Of a stretch of DNA of 31,696 nucleotides, positions 1 through 10,589 are shown piece by piece (positions within the stretch are counted from its first letter, which is position 1; each line of letters begins with the position of its first letter). The notes beneath the pieces were generated by a model. The model searched no databases and had not been told where the DNA came from. It was given only the letters and a program-made list of their open reading frames with translations. The position numbers and the translations under genes were made by a program. This DNA is from Chara braunii (Eukaryota; Streptophyta; Charophyceae; Charales; Characeae): the NCBI GenBank assembly GCA_003427395.1, contig BFEA01000472.1:979617-1011312 (forward strand), read 5' to 3'.

Positions 1-1075
1 AGAATTGAACTTACTGGGATCGGGGTCACTGAGACCGAACTGGGAACTGCGTTGATGCTCTCCATGAAAACCGCACTTAGATCTGAAATCAGGTCTGAAT
101 TGAACTTGCTGAAAACTGGGTTCACTTCACTGAGTCCAAAGTGAGTTTGCTGAAATTGATCTGATTTCTCTGAATCTGAAATGAACTCACTGATATTGAT
201 CTGATCTCTTTGTATTTGAAATGAATTCACTGAAACTGGTCTGAGTTTACTGATGCTGCACCTGGATATGAAATCAAAACTGGACTGAACTCGCTGAGAT
301 GAAACTCGACTCACCGGACTTACTGAAACTGAAGTGAACTCGAAAATATGAAACCAATTTCACTGAACTTATTGAAACTTGATTTGTACTTGTGGAGATT
401 AAGGCCACCAAACTGAGCTCATCGAACTGAAATGAATTCGCTGACACTCCACTTAGGATAGAACTGAAGCTTTCTTCGGGAACTGCATTCATAATTGAAC
501 TGAACATGCTATGAAAGTCGCACTCGGATCTGAATAGAACTGAACTAAACTTGCACTGAAAGTTGAGACTGAACTTGTTGCAGTTGATATGAGTCTCCTG
601 AGACCAAACTGATCTTGCTAAGAACTGAATTAAACTTGAGAAAATGAAACAGTTTTCACTGAACTTACTGAAACTGGATTGAATTTGTTAAGATAAGTCC
701 TCCAAACTGAGCTTATTGAAACTGAGATGAATTGACTAATACCGAACTGAGAATTGAACTGAAACTTACACTGAAAACCTCACTTAGATCTGAATTCCGA
801 GATTGAACTGGACTTGCCAGGACTAAATCAATTTCACTGTGTCCGAACTGAAATTACTAAGATTGAATGGATATCATTGAGCCGGGACTGAACTTGCTGA
901 GATGAAACTGAAATCACTGAATCTGATATGAAATTACTACGGTTAAATTGTCTTCACTGATCCTAAAACGGGCTCACTCAAAATAAACTGAACTTCCTGA
1001 TATTGAACTGATTTCATTTAGATTAACCAGACTTGTTGAGAAGGAACTGATTTCAATGAACTTACTTAAAATGGA
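1..1075 (+). repeat. Degenerate CTGAA/ACTGA-rich repeat (left copy)
   Basis: Variants of ACTGAACTTGCTGA and GAACTCACTGAGA recur every ~15-25 bp for about a kilobase with no fixed period. It looks like an old, diverged minisatellite. Frames open on the minus strand through it are rich in Ser and Phe and follow the repeat, so I do not call them genes. Related CTGAGTCC/TTGCTGAGT wording returns at about 1660-1720 and 2700-3150. Confidence 0.6.
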
Positions 1076-3749
1076 TGAGGTCTGCTGTAACCTGATTTCC
1101 CCTGCTCGAATGCTGCGCGCTATACGAATACTGCTCAGGAGTGTAGCTCTGCATCACCACTAACCAAATAAAGCACTTAGAGTGTATATGCCTTGTCTTG
1201 TTCATATANAACACATCATGCTGCTCTGTGTTGCCCCTGTTCAAATAGAGTATAGGATGCAACTCTGAGTTGTAAAGGTGGAAGACCGTTGTCAACCGGC
1301 AGAAAGTGTTATGCCCACACACCGGAATGACCCTGTATTCCGCCCCGTGACTGTTACCCTCGGGAGAGTTGTTCCATGACTCTTGCAACCTGACATGTGT
1401 TGAAACCAAGGTGCGACATTTGAATACTCGTAAGCAGAATGGCACCCAACAACCACTTCAGCCGAAGGGCTGATCCAAGTTGACCCATCCCGCCAATAAA
1501 CCAAAAGGAATCAGAATCCGCCGAGGTAAATAATTTGTTCGGCCTTGTTTCGCCATCGCTTCTGTCTTTTATGTCTCAGATTCTTTTGCTGCTGCGATAT
1601 TATGCATCAATGTTCAGCTGCTGCTGCAGTGTTCTGTATCAGACATCTGCCAATGCTCGAGGTCTGCTTGCTGAGTCTGTTAAGTCCCTGTTGAATCTGC
1701 TGAGCCCTTGCCACTTACCGTGCTTTGATGTAGCGGCGTTCAGTCTGCCCCTGTTGGTTGTATCTAAGCTGGCCCGAGAGTTGTCTCAGCAAGAGTTGTT
1801 GAGCGCCGGAAACACTGAGTCTAAGCTCGTTTCTTGTTCACTGCTATATCACATTTCCACTTACTAATTCTGAATCTGTGACCTGTGCTTAGCTCCTGTG
1901 AGCAGTCTAAGTCCGTAATGCTTTGTGTTTGTAGTCTGGTACAATGCTCCTGCCCGGAGTCCGCAGCGGGCTGCTATACACAGGATGGGGAATCCTCAAA
2001 CTCAGTGCCGTTTCCTTGAGCCTGAGTATGTATATTTTCGTCATTTTATTGGCCTGAATCTGAATCTGAGTGTGCGGTTCTGGCTTTCTGGATTGTTTAC
2101 CATTTCCTGGCCCCGAGGATGCAGATCCCTCCGAACTCTATAATTGCATTGAGTTTGTCAAGGTCACAATCTCCCGTTGGCCTGAATCGCTGTTCTTGTA
2201 GCTGAGATCACACGACTCTCACTACGTAGTAACAAAGGGCTAATGGTACGGGTATAACAACCCGACAATGTTTGAGGAACAATAGTGCCAGTTTTGGCAA
2301 TTCAATCACAATTTACGCTAACTGCACAAAGAATCCCCAGCGGTCAACACCCCTTAACTTTGTGGTCTTGGTGAGGCTCACTGATCCGTCAAAAGAAGTC
2401 TATTTCCTCATCAGGTTGAAGCAGAGTGCACCTAACTCGTGGGTACCGAAATGAGTCCATGGACACTGAATCTTACGTCCGCTAAGATAAGTTTGGTTCC
2501 TCGTGACTTTTTGAGTTTGCTATCCCGACCTTGAGCCGTGTCTTCTAAACCTGCTATTTTACTGTCGTATGAAATTATGAGTTGCAGCCATTATCACTAA
2601 GTTCAAGTTTGCAGACTTAACTGTGTCTCCGTCTGATAAATTGATGTTGTTTTTACCGAATCTGTATCTGCTCAAGTCTCAGCTCACACTCTTAGCTGAG
2701 TCCAAAGGCCTAGGTGAGTCCACTATCTCGGTCTGCGGATCTGCTGATTGGTTTTTAAGTCCGCTGAGTCCAGCAGGTTGAACCCCAAGCTGGTTGTTGT
2801 TGTTTCCTGCTGAGATTTGTTTTGCTGGTCCAAATTTACTGTAGTAAGCGGGTTGAGCCCTAAGTTCGTCGCAACTGCCGACGACGCTTGAGTTCTTCTA
2901 AAACACTTCCTTCAAATGTGTCACGTCTATAGACAAAATTTTTGAGCCCCAAGTTAAACTTGCGGCTTGCTGAGTACTGTGGCCTAAACCTGCAAGAGAT
3001 GATGAGAACTGTTTTCCCGAACCCCACGAGAAGTTAACGGTTCTGCTCCTGCAAGGTTCTGACATTTTTCTCAAGTCCGACTTTGCGGTCCTTTACTGGT
3101 TCTTCTATTGTGAGTCCGCACGTTTGCTGCTGAGTTTGGACTGTACATGAGTCTCTTGAGTTTGCTGACCAAAATCGTTGCTGAACAGAATTTTCAGACT
3201 CAAATAACTGAAATGGCCACTCTCTTAGTCTTGGAGTTGAGGAAGCAGTTTCATAATTTTTGCACACACGCTCTGTTCCTCACTCAATTTCTATCCTATG
3301 AGGAAATACATGCTCCGCCATTCGAAACTTTGTTCCATGGTGCCGCACCACAATAGGCAGCCTTTGTTCTCCGTCTTTGCCTCTCTTCTCGGTCTCTTCA
3401 CCCCTTTTGTTTCTTTCTTCACTCAAGCTTCCCTCCCTTTATCAGTTTCTGCATCCCCTTTTCCGACCTTTCTCTGACTTCACAACTTCTGAAAGAAAAC
3501 GACTCGTTTCTAATATCTAACTCATCTCTCCTATTAGTATGAAGTTCCTCGAACTTGAGAGTCCATATGCACGACTAACTGGGCACATAGGCTCCAGAGA
3601 GATACGTATCAGTTTGGAAGGTAATACGATGACAATTTTGGAACTCCTGAGCTCTGCGATGGCAGTTTCGGAATTATCTCCTTTTTAGTGATATAAAAGG
3701 AAAGAAACTCCGTAATTTCAAGGACTTGATCAAAAGGGATGGTCTTCTT

Positions 3750-3750
<1 letters not shown>

Positions 3751-3789
<39 letters not shown>

Positions 3790-3797
3790 TCTCTCTC
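3751..3797 (+). repeat. (CT)n microsatellite, left LTR
   Basis: A 47-base CT tract with one interruption (CCC near 3785). The homologous tract in the other copy is shorter and interrupted elsewhere, as expected of slippage after duplication. Confidence 0.9.
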
Positions 3798-4326
3798 ATG
3801 AGCCCTGAATAATAAATGAACGTGACGCACAACCGCATCCAGGTTCATTTTCCTGATCTTTCGCCATATGGCTTTGTGTGGATGCGTGTCTGCTGCTGTT
3901 CCCCCTCTCTCCGTCACTTCCCCAAGTACGGGCGTGGGCGAAAAAAAGAAAACGATTGCGAGAAACACAAAATTTCCGTAGTGCAACTGAGAGTGGCATT
4001 TATGGAATTTTGCCATTGCTTAGTGGCAGTTTTGGAATTTGCGGAGCACAACCACAAATTTTGTCTCCAATGGCGGTTTTCACGTTCTTGCAAACTCTTC
4101 CCGGTCTTAGTCCAGTATGGGATGTCTCTCTCTCTCTTTCCCTCTACCACATGAATATCACTAATTAGATGACGAGGCATTTAGCTGCTGAAGCGGGGCA
4201 TAGTCACTCCCGCCGTTTCCTGCACTTGATTCCCTCTTTGCTCCCAACTGCTGTCCTCCACTAGAAGTGAGGAATCAACCTCGAAAACCTCCCCCACGAC
4301 GTAGCACGCTTCAAGTACGCAGGGCG

Positions 4327-4420
4327 TTTCTGAAATTCGTGGAATATCCAGTGCACGTTTTTGAATTTTGTCATTTCTGAAATTCGTGGAATATCCAGTG
4401 CACGTTTTTGAATTTTGTCA
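4327..4420 (+). repeat. 47-bp tandem duplication private to the left LTR
   Basis: A 47-base unit starting TTTCTGAAATTCGTGGAATA occurs twice head to tail with no visible difference (4327-4373, 4374-4420). The right LTR has a single, slightly diverged unit near 15908-15954, so the duplication postdates separation of the copies. Confidence 0.9.
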
Positions 4421-5942
4421 TTGTTCAGTGCCAGTTTCGGAATTCGCACAGCACGGTGACATACTCCGTTCTCTATCGCGGTTCTCTCATTCTTATCCGC
4501 ACACCCTGACCTCTGTCTTGGATGGGCAACTTGATAAGTCACCGAAAGGGAGCGTGAGCACGAATCTTCTGCAAGAAGACGGGAAAATACATTGCCTTAA
4601 TTTTTCTCTGGACGACGCTACAGCGGCGCAGTCCGCTTCTTTACTTCACCAATGAGAGTGAACTTCTGGCTAGAACACGGGAAGATCCATAGCCCTTCTT
4701 CATTGATTGCTCGAGATTTATAAACTCTGATTGCTCATCAGAAGAGAAAAACATGATGTACCTTCAGCTACAGAATGGGAAGATACACCCTCGTGTTTTT
4801 TCTCTTTTGTGCTCTTTTGGCCTTTCCTCGCTCACCTTCGTCCGGGAATCAATCCCAATTCGTACTTTCAGTCTCTCTACTTCTCGCGCGCTCTTTCTCT
4901 CTGCCCTTTCACTTTGCGTTCCAGCTCACTTCCTCTCTTGTGCACTCCCCCGAGAATTTTTCCTTTCTCTCTCGTTCGCGTGTTTGATGCGTGGGTCCGT
5001 GCGCTGGATCTGGTAGTATGTACGTTCTGCCACGGGCCATCTCAGCACCCCTTGTCCACCCGTCTTGCTCTCATATGTATGCATTACTGGTGCGTACTTC
5101 CCTCGCTAGCGCCCTGCTAGCTTGTTTTGTCTTTCTTCCGTGCATGGGTTCATGTTGCGCTCTGATCAGACCTGTCCCATAAGCTGATATGCCCATCCGT
5201 TATTATGATTCATACGCTGATTTGTAACCTCACCCTGCGCGCTTCCTTCTCTACTGTTTCCGCTTGGCGTGCACCGATTGGATTATCAAGATAAATATAT
5301 TGCACGTAGCCAGGTTTCGGCCCAGGTTCGTGCGTGGTTGTAGCCAAAATATTGTGTGTAGCTCTCTCGTGATTGGAGAACATTTGTTTGCTTGTGCGAT
5401 AGGCTTCCCACTCCTGCACGGTCGGAGTGTCTATTCATGCTTGTCCTCCGTGTGACGGTGTTGTGTGTGTGTATCTGTCCGGTTAATAGTCCCGGTCCGT
5501 GCGTGACTATGTCAGCCCAGTTCCAGTTCGTAGGTCTCCTTCGCCTGTCATCTGGTACACGGATGAGAATGTGAGCCAGGACCCTGTCCTCGTTCGTGTG
5601 TTGATTGGGCGAATCAAGGTCCCACCTATTCGTGCGCCAATGGGGATCGAGCATTGCCCTTATTCCTGTGTTGAAAGGAGTGAGCACCCTTCTCCGTGCT
5701 CACGCGCGCGCTCCTTGCTCGATAGCTCACGCGGCCGATTTGGTTGTGCCTTATCAGGTCCTCCTGACTGGAAGATCCCCCTCTTTCTCCCCCGCGCATG
5801 ATCCTGGTTCGTGCGCTCTGATACTGCACCGCTTCCGTGTGTGTATCTAGCCACGGAGCCCTCCCTCTGCGCACTCCGTGACTTTGATTAGAGTTTGCCA
5901 CGCACAATTTATCGTCTTCCCATTAAAAATTATCTCCTTGGT

Positions 5943-5948
5943 TATATA
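5943..5948 (+). promoter_or_regulatory. TATA-like motif, possible LTR promoter (left)
   Basis: TATATA in the context GGTTATATACG lies ~730 bp before the LTR end and is kept in the other copy at 17484. If it is the promoter, transcription would start ~30 bp downstream, leaving a ~700-bp R-U5. This is position plus motif only; TATATA is common by chance. Confidence 0.25.
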
Positions 5949-6564
5949 CGTAATAGAGCCGTGATTGGCTTCGTCGTGTCATGTCCAATTGGAGCGCTGC
6001 TCCATACGTATCTCCCTGGGAATGTGCCCCGATTCGTCGTATGATCGGAGCACTGCTCCCGTGCGCGTTGCGCTCCCTCCTCGAGGGTTGATTCGTCCCC
6101 CCCCCCGTGCATGTCGAGACTCTCTCTCCCAAAGTCAAGCCCTGGTCCCTCTTGTAACGGCCAAGTGGCCGTTTCCCTGGACCGACAACTGGTTGTTGTG
6201 CTTGTCGTGCTGTGCTCGTCAACACGTGGCACCTGAGCACGCACGTCCGCCCCCGTGGAAACAGGGAAGGTACTACCTAAGTAGACCAGGTCCGACGGTA
6301 CTACCGCTGATGCTTATTCCAGGTCTGGCAGCCCGTTGGTGGTTCCATAGCCGGTTGCGGAAATATAGCCTCGACAGGGACCTTCTTTGGTCTGAATCTA
6401 GACCTCGCCAACGTGAGTACCACTGCCATATAGGTCGGCCATATTTATTACTATTATTTATTTATTTATTTATTTTTATTATCAAGGCTAATATGTGCAC
6501 TAGAACTATCCTCTGCCCCACAGCGCAGCCCCTTACCGTGAAGCAGATTGGGCTGGACTACGGT

Positions 6565-6600
6565 CCCATTAGATTGCACTAATGGGGTACCTTTTACCCC
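6565..6600 (+). other. Two overlapping hairpins near LTR 3' end (left)
   Basis: CCCATTAG (6565-6572) pairs with CTAATGGG (6579-6586). GGGGTA (6584-6589) pairs with TACCCC (6595-6600). The hairpins share bases 6584-6586, so only one can form at a time. Both stems are intact in the right LTR (18104-18139), although bases just upstream and one loop base differ. They lie ~75-110 nt before the LTR end, where R/U5 and polyadenylation signals would be. Confidence 0.5.
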
Positions 6601-6675
6601 TCAGGCTGGAACATCAAACCCGATGCAGCAAATTCGACACACTTGTGGAGGACCAGAACGTTGGGCCCTCTGACA

Positions 6676-6687
6676 TGATACCAAACC
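6676..6687 (+). promoter_or_regulatory. Degraded initiator tRNA-Met primer-binding-site-like sequence
   Basis: TGATACCAAACC starts directly after the LTR end. It matches the common plant initiator-Met site TGGTATCAGAGC at 8 of 12 positions, and its position is exactly where a primer-binding site belongs. The equivalent position after the right copy (18215) has unrelated sequence, as expected for flanking DNA. The match is too weak to be sure, and such a site would prime poorly. Confidence 0.35.
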
Positions 6688-6992
6688 CCTGCCCAGCGTC
6701 CCCGCATGGCCAAAAACGATGTAGGCAATTAGTTTAAAACAGCAAAAGCCGAGGGCATACTCATCCATTCTTACCACAACCCGTCGTGGAGCTCTCATAG
6801 TAAACTTGCGCTGACAATTTTCCCACACTTACTATGGTGCATGGTAGCACACTCTGTTTTCCCATTGTGAAGCGACACCGAGCGATCTGCACAACTGCTT
6901 CCCTCTCTCTTTCTTAATAGTGCGATTCTTCTTTCTTTCACGGCTGTCTTAGTCTCCACCTTTGTCACTGCGTACTCTTTTCTCTTTTCACC

Positions 6993-7460
6993 ATGCCCGA
7001 GGCACGTCGCGGACAGGGAAAAGGAAGGGGAGGAAGGGCAGGGAAGGCTCGTGAGGAGCCGCCGCCTCGTGCAAGGCGCGAGTATAGTTTGGAGGAGAAG
7101 GAAGATGAAAGGGGTTATAGCACATACACGAAGCCTTACTTGCGTCATCCCCCTCCGAGTTGGTATGAAAGAACCCCATCTCCTGAGAAGATGAGGTACC
7201 TCCAGAAGAAGTTTGAGGCGCACTACAGCGCGCCAACCACTTCTTCCCCTCTGTACTCACCTAGAGCTCTCAATACGCCTGCGACAAGTAGGGCTTTAGT
7301 GCTAGTTGCCTCACCTCCCAATCCCTGTGCAACCTCTTTCCCTTCTCATCCCAGTAGTTGCATTCTTTTCTGCATTTTCTTTCTTCTCCTCTTACTTCAA
7401 GCTGAATTCATGGTTACTTTCTATCTCTTGTATAAGCGTGACTTTCTTTCTAATCTCTGA
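6993..7460 (+). CDS. Gag-like basic reading frame, probably degenerate
   Basis: The start ATG sits in a good eukaryotic context (CACCATGCC) ~320 bp after the presumed 5' LTR, where gag begins in LTR elements. Of 155 residues, the first ~30 are Arg/Lys/Gly-rich (RRGQGKGRGGRAGKAREE), followed by a Pro/Tyr/Glu-rich, charged stretch to about residue 88 that looks protein-like. After that the frame turns into Ser/Pro and Leu/Phe/Cys low-complexity sequence typical of an untranslated pyrimidine-rich region. No CCHC zinc knuckle or capsid motif is visible. I infer a gag remnant or short leader protein of a non-autonomous element. It may equally be chance, since a ~190-codon frame is also open on the other strand. 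Confidence 0.3.
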   Translation: MPEARRGQGKGRGGRAGKAREEPPPRARREYSLEEKEDERGYSTYTKPYLRHPPPSWYERTPSPEKMRYLQKKFEAHYSAPTTSSPLYSPRALNTPATSRALVLVASPPNPCATSFPSHPSSCILFCIFFLLLLLQAEFMVTFYLLYKRDFLSNL

Positions 7461-7784
7461 GTAAGTATCTCTCAACTCTCCTGTGCATTTTTCACTTCAC
7501 ATTTTCACTTCATAGCGTCCCTGGCTTGAGAGTTCGAATACCTTGAGGCCGAGGATGCAGGTTCCTCGTGAACCAAGGCGCTTGTCGGCCATCAAATAAA
7601 TTTAAGAAGGATTTCTCATCTGCTGTGGACTCTGATCTCTTAGTGCTCTGAAATCTTGTTTTCAGTCTGAATTTTTCGTTCGGCAGAGAAAGGTTACCTC
7701 AACCTTCATCTTAGCTGCAAAATTCTGAAGCACTGTCAGTCTGATATCAATGTTTTTGGTTCTCATCCAGTCCGTCATGCTGGG

Positions 7785-7985
7785 AATAGGGCATACCAAA
7801 CCCTTTTTCTGTTTTTTGGCTTGAGTGAGATATCTTATCAACTTCTCAAGTGACTCAGGGGATACCAAACCCCGTTTTCTTTCTCTGGTTTGAGTGAGGC
7901 GTCTCCTTAAATTCTCAAACAGGGAAAAAGGATACCAAACCCTTTTTCCTTTTCTCTGGTCTGGGAACTCCAAGTGAACCTGCAC
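7785..7985 (-). repeat. ~70-bp tandem repeat, three copies
   Basis: ATACCAAACCC recurs at 7793, 7862 and 7932, followed each time by a T-rich run, CTTGAGTGAG-like sequence and TTCTCAA. On the minus strand a frame reads about 23 residues per unit (for example LFENLRRRLTQTRERKRG). The core motif, however, is read in two different frames in neighbouring units, so protein-level constraint is unlikely. Confidence 0.6.
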
Positions 7986-8089
7986 AAAATCTGCAATACA
8001 ACAAGTTCCACAGACAACAGACTATGCTCCAGCAAACAGGCTCCCCGACCATTAACAGCCAAGCAACAAGTAAACAAAATAAACCCAGT

Positions 8090-8127
8090 ATAAAATAATA
8101 AAATAATAAATAATAAAATAATAAAAC
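8090..8127 (+). repeat. AT-rich (AAAATAAT)-type microsatellite
   Basis: Runs of TAAAATAATAAAATAATAAA with variable unit length inside the element interior. Confidence 0.8.
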
Positions 8128-8191
8128 AACTCTTCACACCCAAGAATTATTGATTGCCTTGGTTTTGGCCCACGACTGACCAGGAATGACA

Positions 8192-8991
8192 GACGTCCCG
8201 TCAGTCTGACATACCTCATTCGGCCCGCCTCAGGCCAGGACCATTCAAACCATTTGTCTTGACAGCCCCTTTGACCTGCCTCCAGGTCAGGACTGACATA
8301 CCCACTACTCGAGTATGGCAGCCCTTTGGCACTCTCGCCAGGACACCCAGACTATAGCGGGTCTGGTCACCCTATGACAGTAGACGTCCCGTCAGTCAAA
8401 TTGTCCCTAACCCGGATCTGACCACTGCAGTCGAGGACAGGCTCACCCACCAGTTTTTGGCCAAGGGCGCTGGCTGCCCCGCCCAGATTTTTGAACGTAG
8501 GACCCGGTCTAACTACGATTCAAGGCTCTGTCGAACCTAACTGGATTGCATCCTTTGACTGCGGTAGGGTTCCAGCTGACCCCTTTTGACCTCACAGGCC
8601 AGACCCCCGGAGTCTTAGCCTTAGTCGACTACGGAATTCGACACTCGCGTCGGGGACCTGCTGACCCCACCAGATTGCAACCTACTGCGGTAAGGCTCTG
8701 GCTTGCCCCGACAATCAATGCATCTTTAGGTACAAGAAGAAAATCCCAGGCACAGACAATCAGGCAAGCATATCATAACCCACAGCAAACTGCCCATGCC
8801 CCATAACTGGACAAACATTTCTCAAGAGACGTCCCTTCAGTCTCAAGAGGCACTGAACAACAACATGATAAGCAACACTACGCCCTTACAAAGGACCTCC
8901 CTTCAGTCTCTCGAAGGATGCTTAGTGCTGGCCCTAGAGAGGTCCCTTCCCTCATCTGGGAAATTCTTTTCCAAGAGACGTCCCGTCAGTC
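8192..8991 (+). repeat. Five dispersed copies of GACGTCCC(G/T)TCAGTC
   Basis: A 15-base motif occurs at 8192, 8383, 8828, 8894 (GACCTCCC variant) and 8977, always on the plus strand. Related GAGGTCCCTTCCCTCATCTG occurs near 8939 and 9022, and ACGAAGTCC..CTGACA near 9071 and 9171. The spacing is irregular (66-445 bp), so this is not a simple tandem array. A longer ~150-bp module (TGCATCC/TGCAACC...GCGGTA) also appears twice at 8545-8720. The role is unknown; interiors of non-autonomous elements keep RNA signals such as packaging or dimerisation sites. Confidence 0.55.
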
Positions 8992-9248
8992 TCAAGGAAA
9001 AATTGAAATGCTGGTCTCAGAGAGGTCTCTTCCCTCATCTGAGTGAAGACAGGCAACTTAGTCAAGAAACACGAAGTCCCTTTACTGACAGCTCTCAGTT
9101 AAGTAAAGCTGAATTTTTTTATGTCTGTCCTCATCTGAATTTCTTGGATGAGCGGCTTAATCAGAGACACGAAGTCCTTCTGCTGACAACTCTTAATCAA
9201 ACAGAACTGAACTTCTTTATGCACATCATACTTTTCTCTTTTTCATAA

Positions 9249-10589
9249 GAATTTTACTGATTACATCTCTTGATGTGCCACAGCCATGAGTTCCTCAGAT
9301 CTTTGACACTGCATCAATGCTCTCGAAAACCGTATCTCACAGTCATTTCCCCACTCTCAGGGGCTTGACACTCATGAATCGACTGTAGCACTGCATCAAA
9401 GATATAGTCTCATTATACAGTCTCATTAACTCTGCTGCTTGCTGAAATTGAAATTTACCGATATGCTGAAAAATTGGAATGCTGAATTGACCATGCAAAA
9501 ACAATCACAGTGCTGAAAATTCAGTCTTGTTGTTCTCGTTGTCTTATTGTACTTTTCTCTCAGTTCTCTGAAACTGTTCTCTCACTTGGATGACTGACCT
9601 TTCTCCCCTCTCTTTGAGGTCACTGTAGCGATCAGACCAGGGTCTCTGAAGATGAACTTAAGAAGTCTTGACCCTTACACCATGTCATGAACCCTGGGTC
9701 TATCCATCTCTGATATCTTATGGACTTTGTCCTCTTCTTTCTCAACTTTTCAAGGATATCAAGGGTTCATAAGCCATACCCTCGATCAAGCCTGATCTTC
9801 TCCATCAACCAGTGTCAATCTCCTTCTCCCGTCCAAGAGAGTACCTCACACGGGAAGAAATAAGACATAGTTAGCAACTATGATTCTCAAGAGAAACTTA
9901 ATGAGAATAATAAAATTAATATGAAACTCATAATATTGTCAACAGTTCTCACGCCCTAATCAAAGCTCAAAGATGACGATGACCCAGGCTCGTTCCGGAC
10001 ACGAAAATCTTTTCATGTCCCCGACAACGACGCTATTTTTGTCGCACTTTTTTCAGTCGGACCGCTTCTGGCGACCGGAAAGCCAAAAGGCTGTCACGCA
10101 GGATTTGTTTGTTGATTGCAATAAAGAAAATAAATCAAATAATGTAAATCCCTTCCTGTTGTATGCGTCCGGCTTCGAGCGAGACCCTTCAATTGCGGTC
10201 TTCGCCGGTCCCGGTCTTATTAATCTTTTATTTTGATTCGGAACAGTAGAGAATCACGCAAATAATAATCATAAAACTGTGGAGTGTTATGCATGCATCA
10301 ATTATGTCAATCTGATTTTGACAACTGTATCAAGAGGCCAATTTAGGGAGTTGAGAACTGTGACATGATCAGCAAAGAACACAATCATCAAACAATGCCA
10401 GACGAGAAGATCAAGACTGACCGACTCAAGACAAGAACATGAATGAGGAAAAAGTGAGAGCTCGTATCATCTCAAGAATACAATGACAAGGAAATGGTCA
10501 GTGCTCAGTGTCTGTGCTTTCACTCTCCCCTCTCACTTTCAACCTCAATCCTGATCTCTCAGAGCATCTGACACCACGTCCAAGTACAT
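9249..10589. other. Interior of LTR element, no gene recognised
   Basis: I see no coding frame with recognisable motifs here. The sequence is rich in CTCA/TCTC wording and ends before the 508-bp duplication. A purine-rich AGGGAGTTGAGAAC followed by TGTGACATGATC near 10341-10366 is one possible polypurine tract and LTR start; if so, the LTRs would be ~7.9 kb. That placement is speculative. Confidence 0.4.

Larger units (their letters stand above)
1..6675 (+). repeat. Left (5') giant LTR copy, partial
   Basis: This is the first copy of the long direct repeat. Bases 1-1412 match 11624-13035 exactly apart from one N; beyond that the copies differ by a few percent plus indels. It ends ...CTCTGACA at 6675. 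It contains a degenerate CTGAA-rich stretch (1-1075), a (CT)n tract, a 47-bp tandem duplication absent from the other copy, a TATA-like motif at 5943 and a (TTTA)n tract near 6450-6480. Reading frames inside are short and their equivalents in the second copy are often broken, so none looks like a protein gene. It holds ~40 bp (about 1885-1925) that the other copy lacks. Confidence 0.7.

Noticed and set aside
274-507. Minus-strand 77-residue frame, identical at 11897-12130
   Set aside because: It lies in the CTGAA-rich degenerate repeat; identity merely reflects the identical DNA of the two LTR copies.
5965-6582. Plus-strand 205-residue frame in the left LTR
   Set aside because: The matching region of the right LTR gives only a shorter frame (17621-18121), and the sequence shows no known domain, so no constraint is evident.
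8192-8991. CRISPR-like repeat array
   Set aside because: Repeats are only 15 bp and spacing is irregular; the context is eukaryotic.
8796-9248. 150-residue plus-strand frame in the element interior
   Set aside because: Its SQETSLQSQE/LQRTSLQSLE wording comes from the repeated GACGTCCC.TCAGTCTC DNA motif; no domain recognised.
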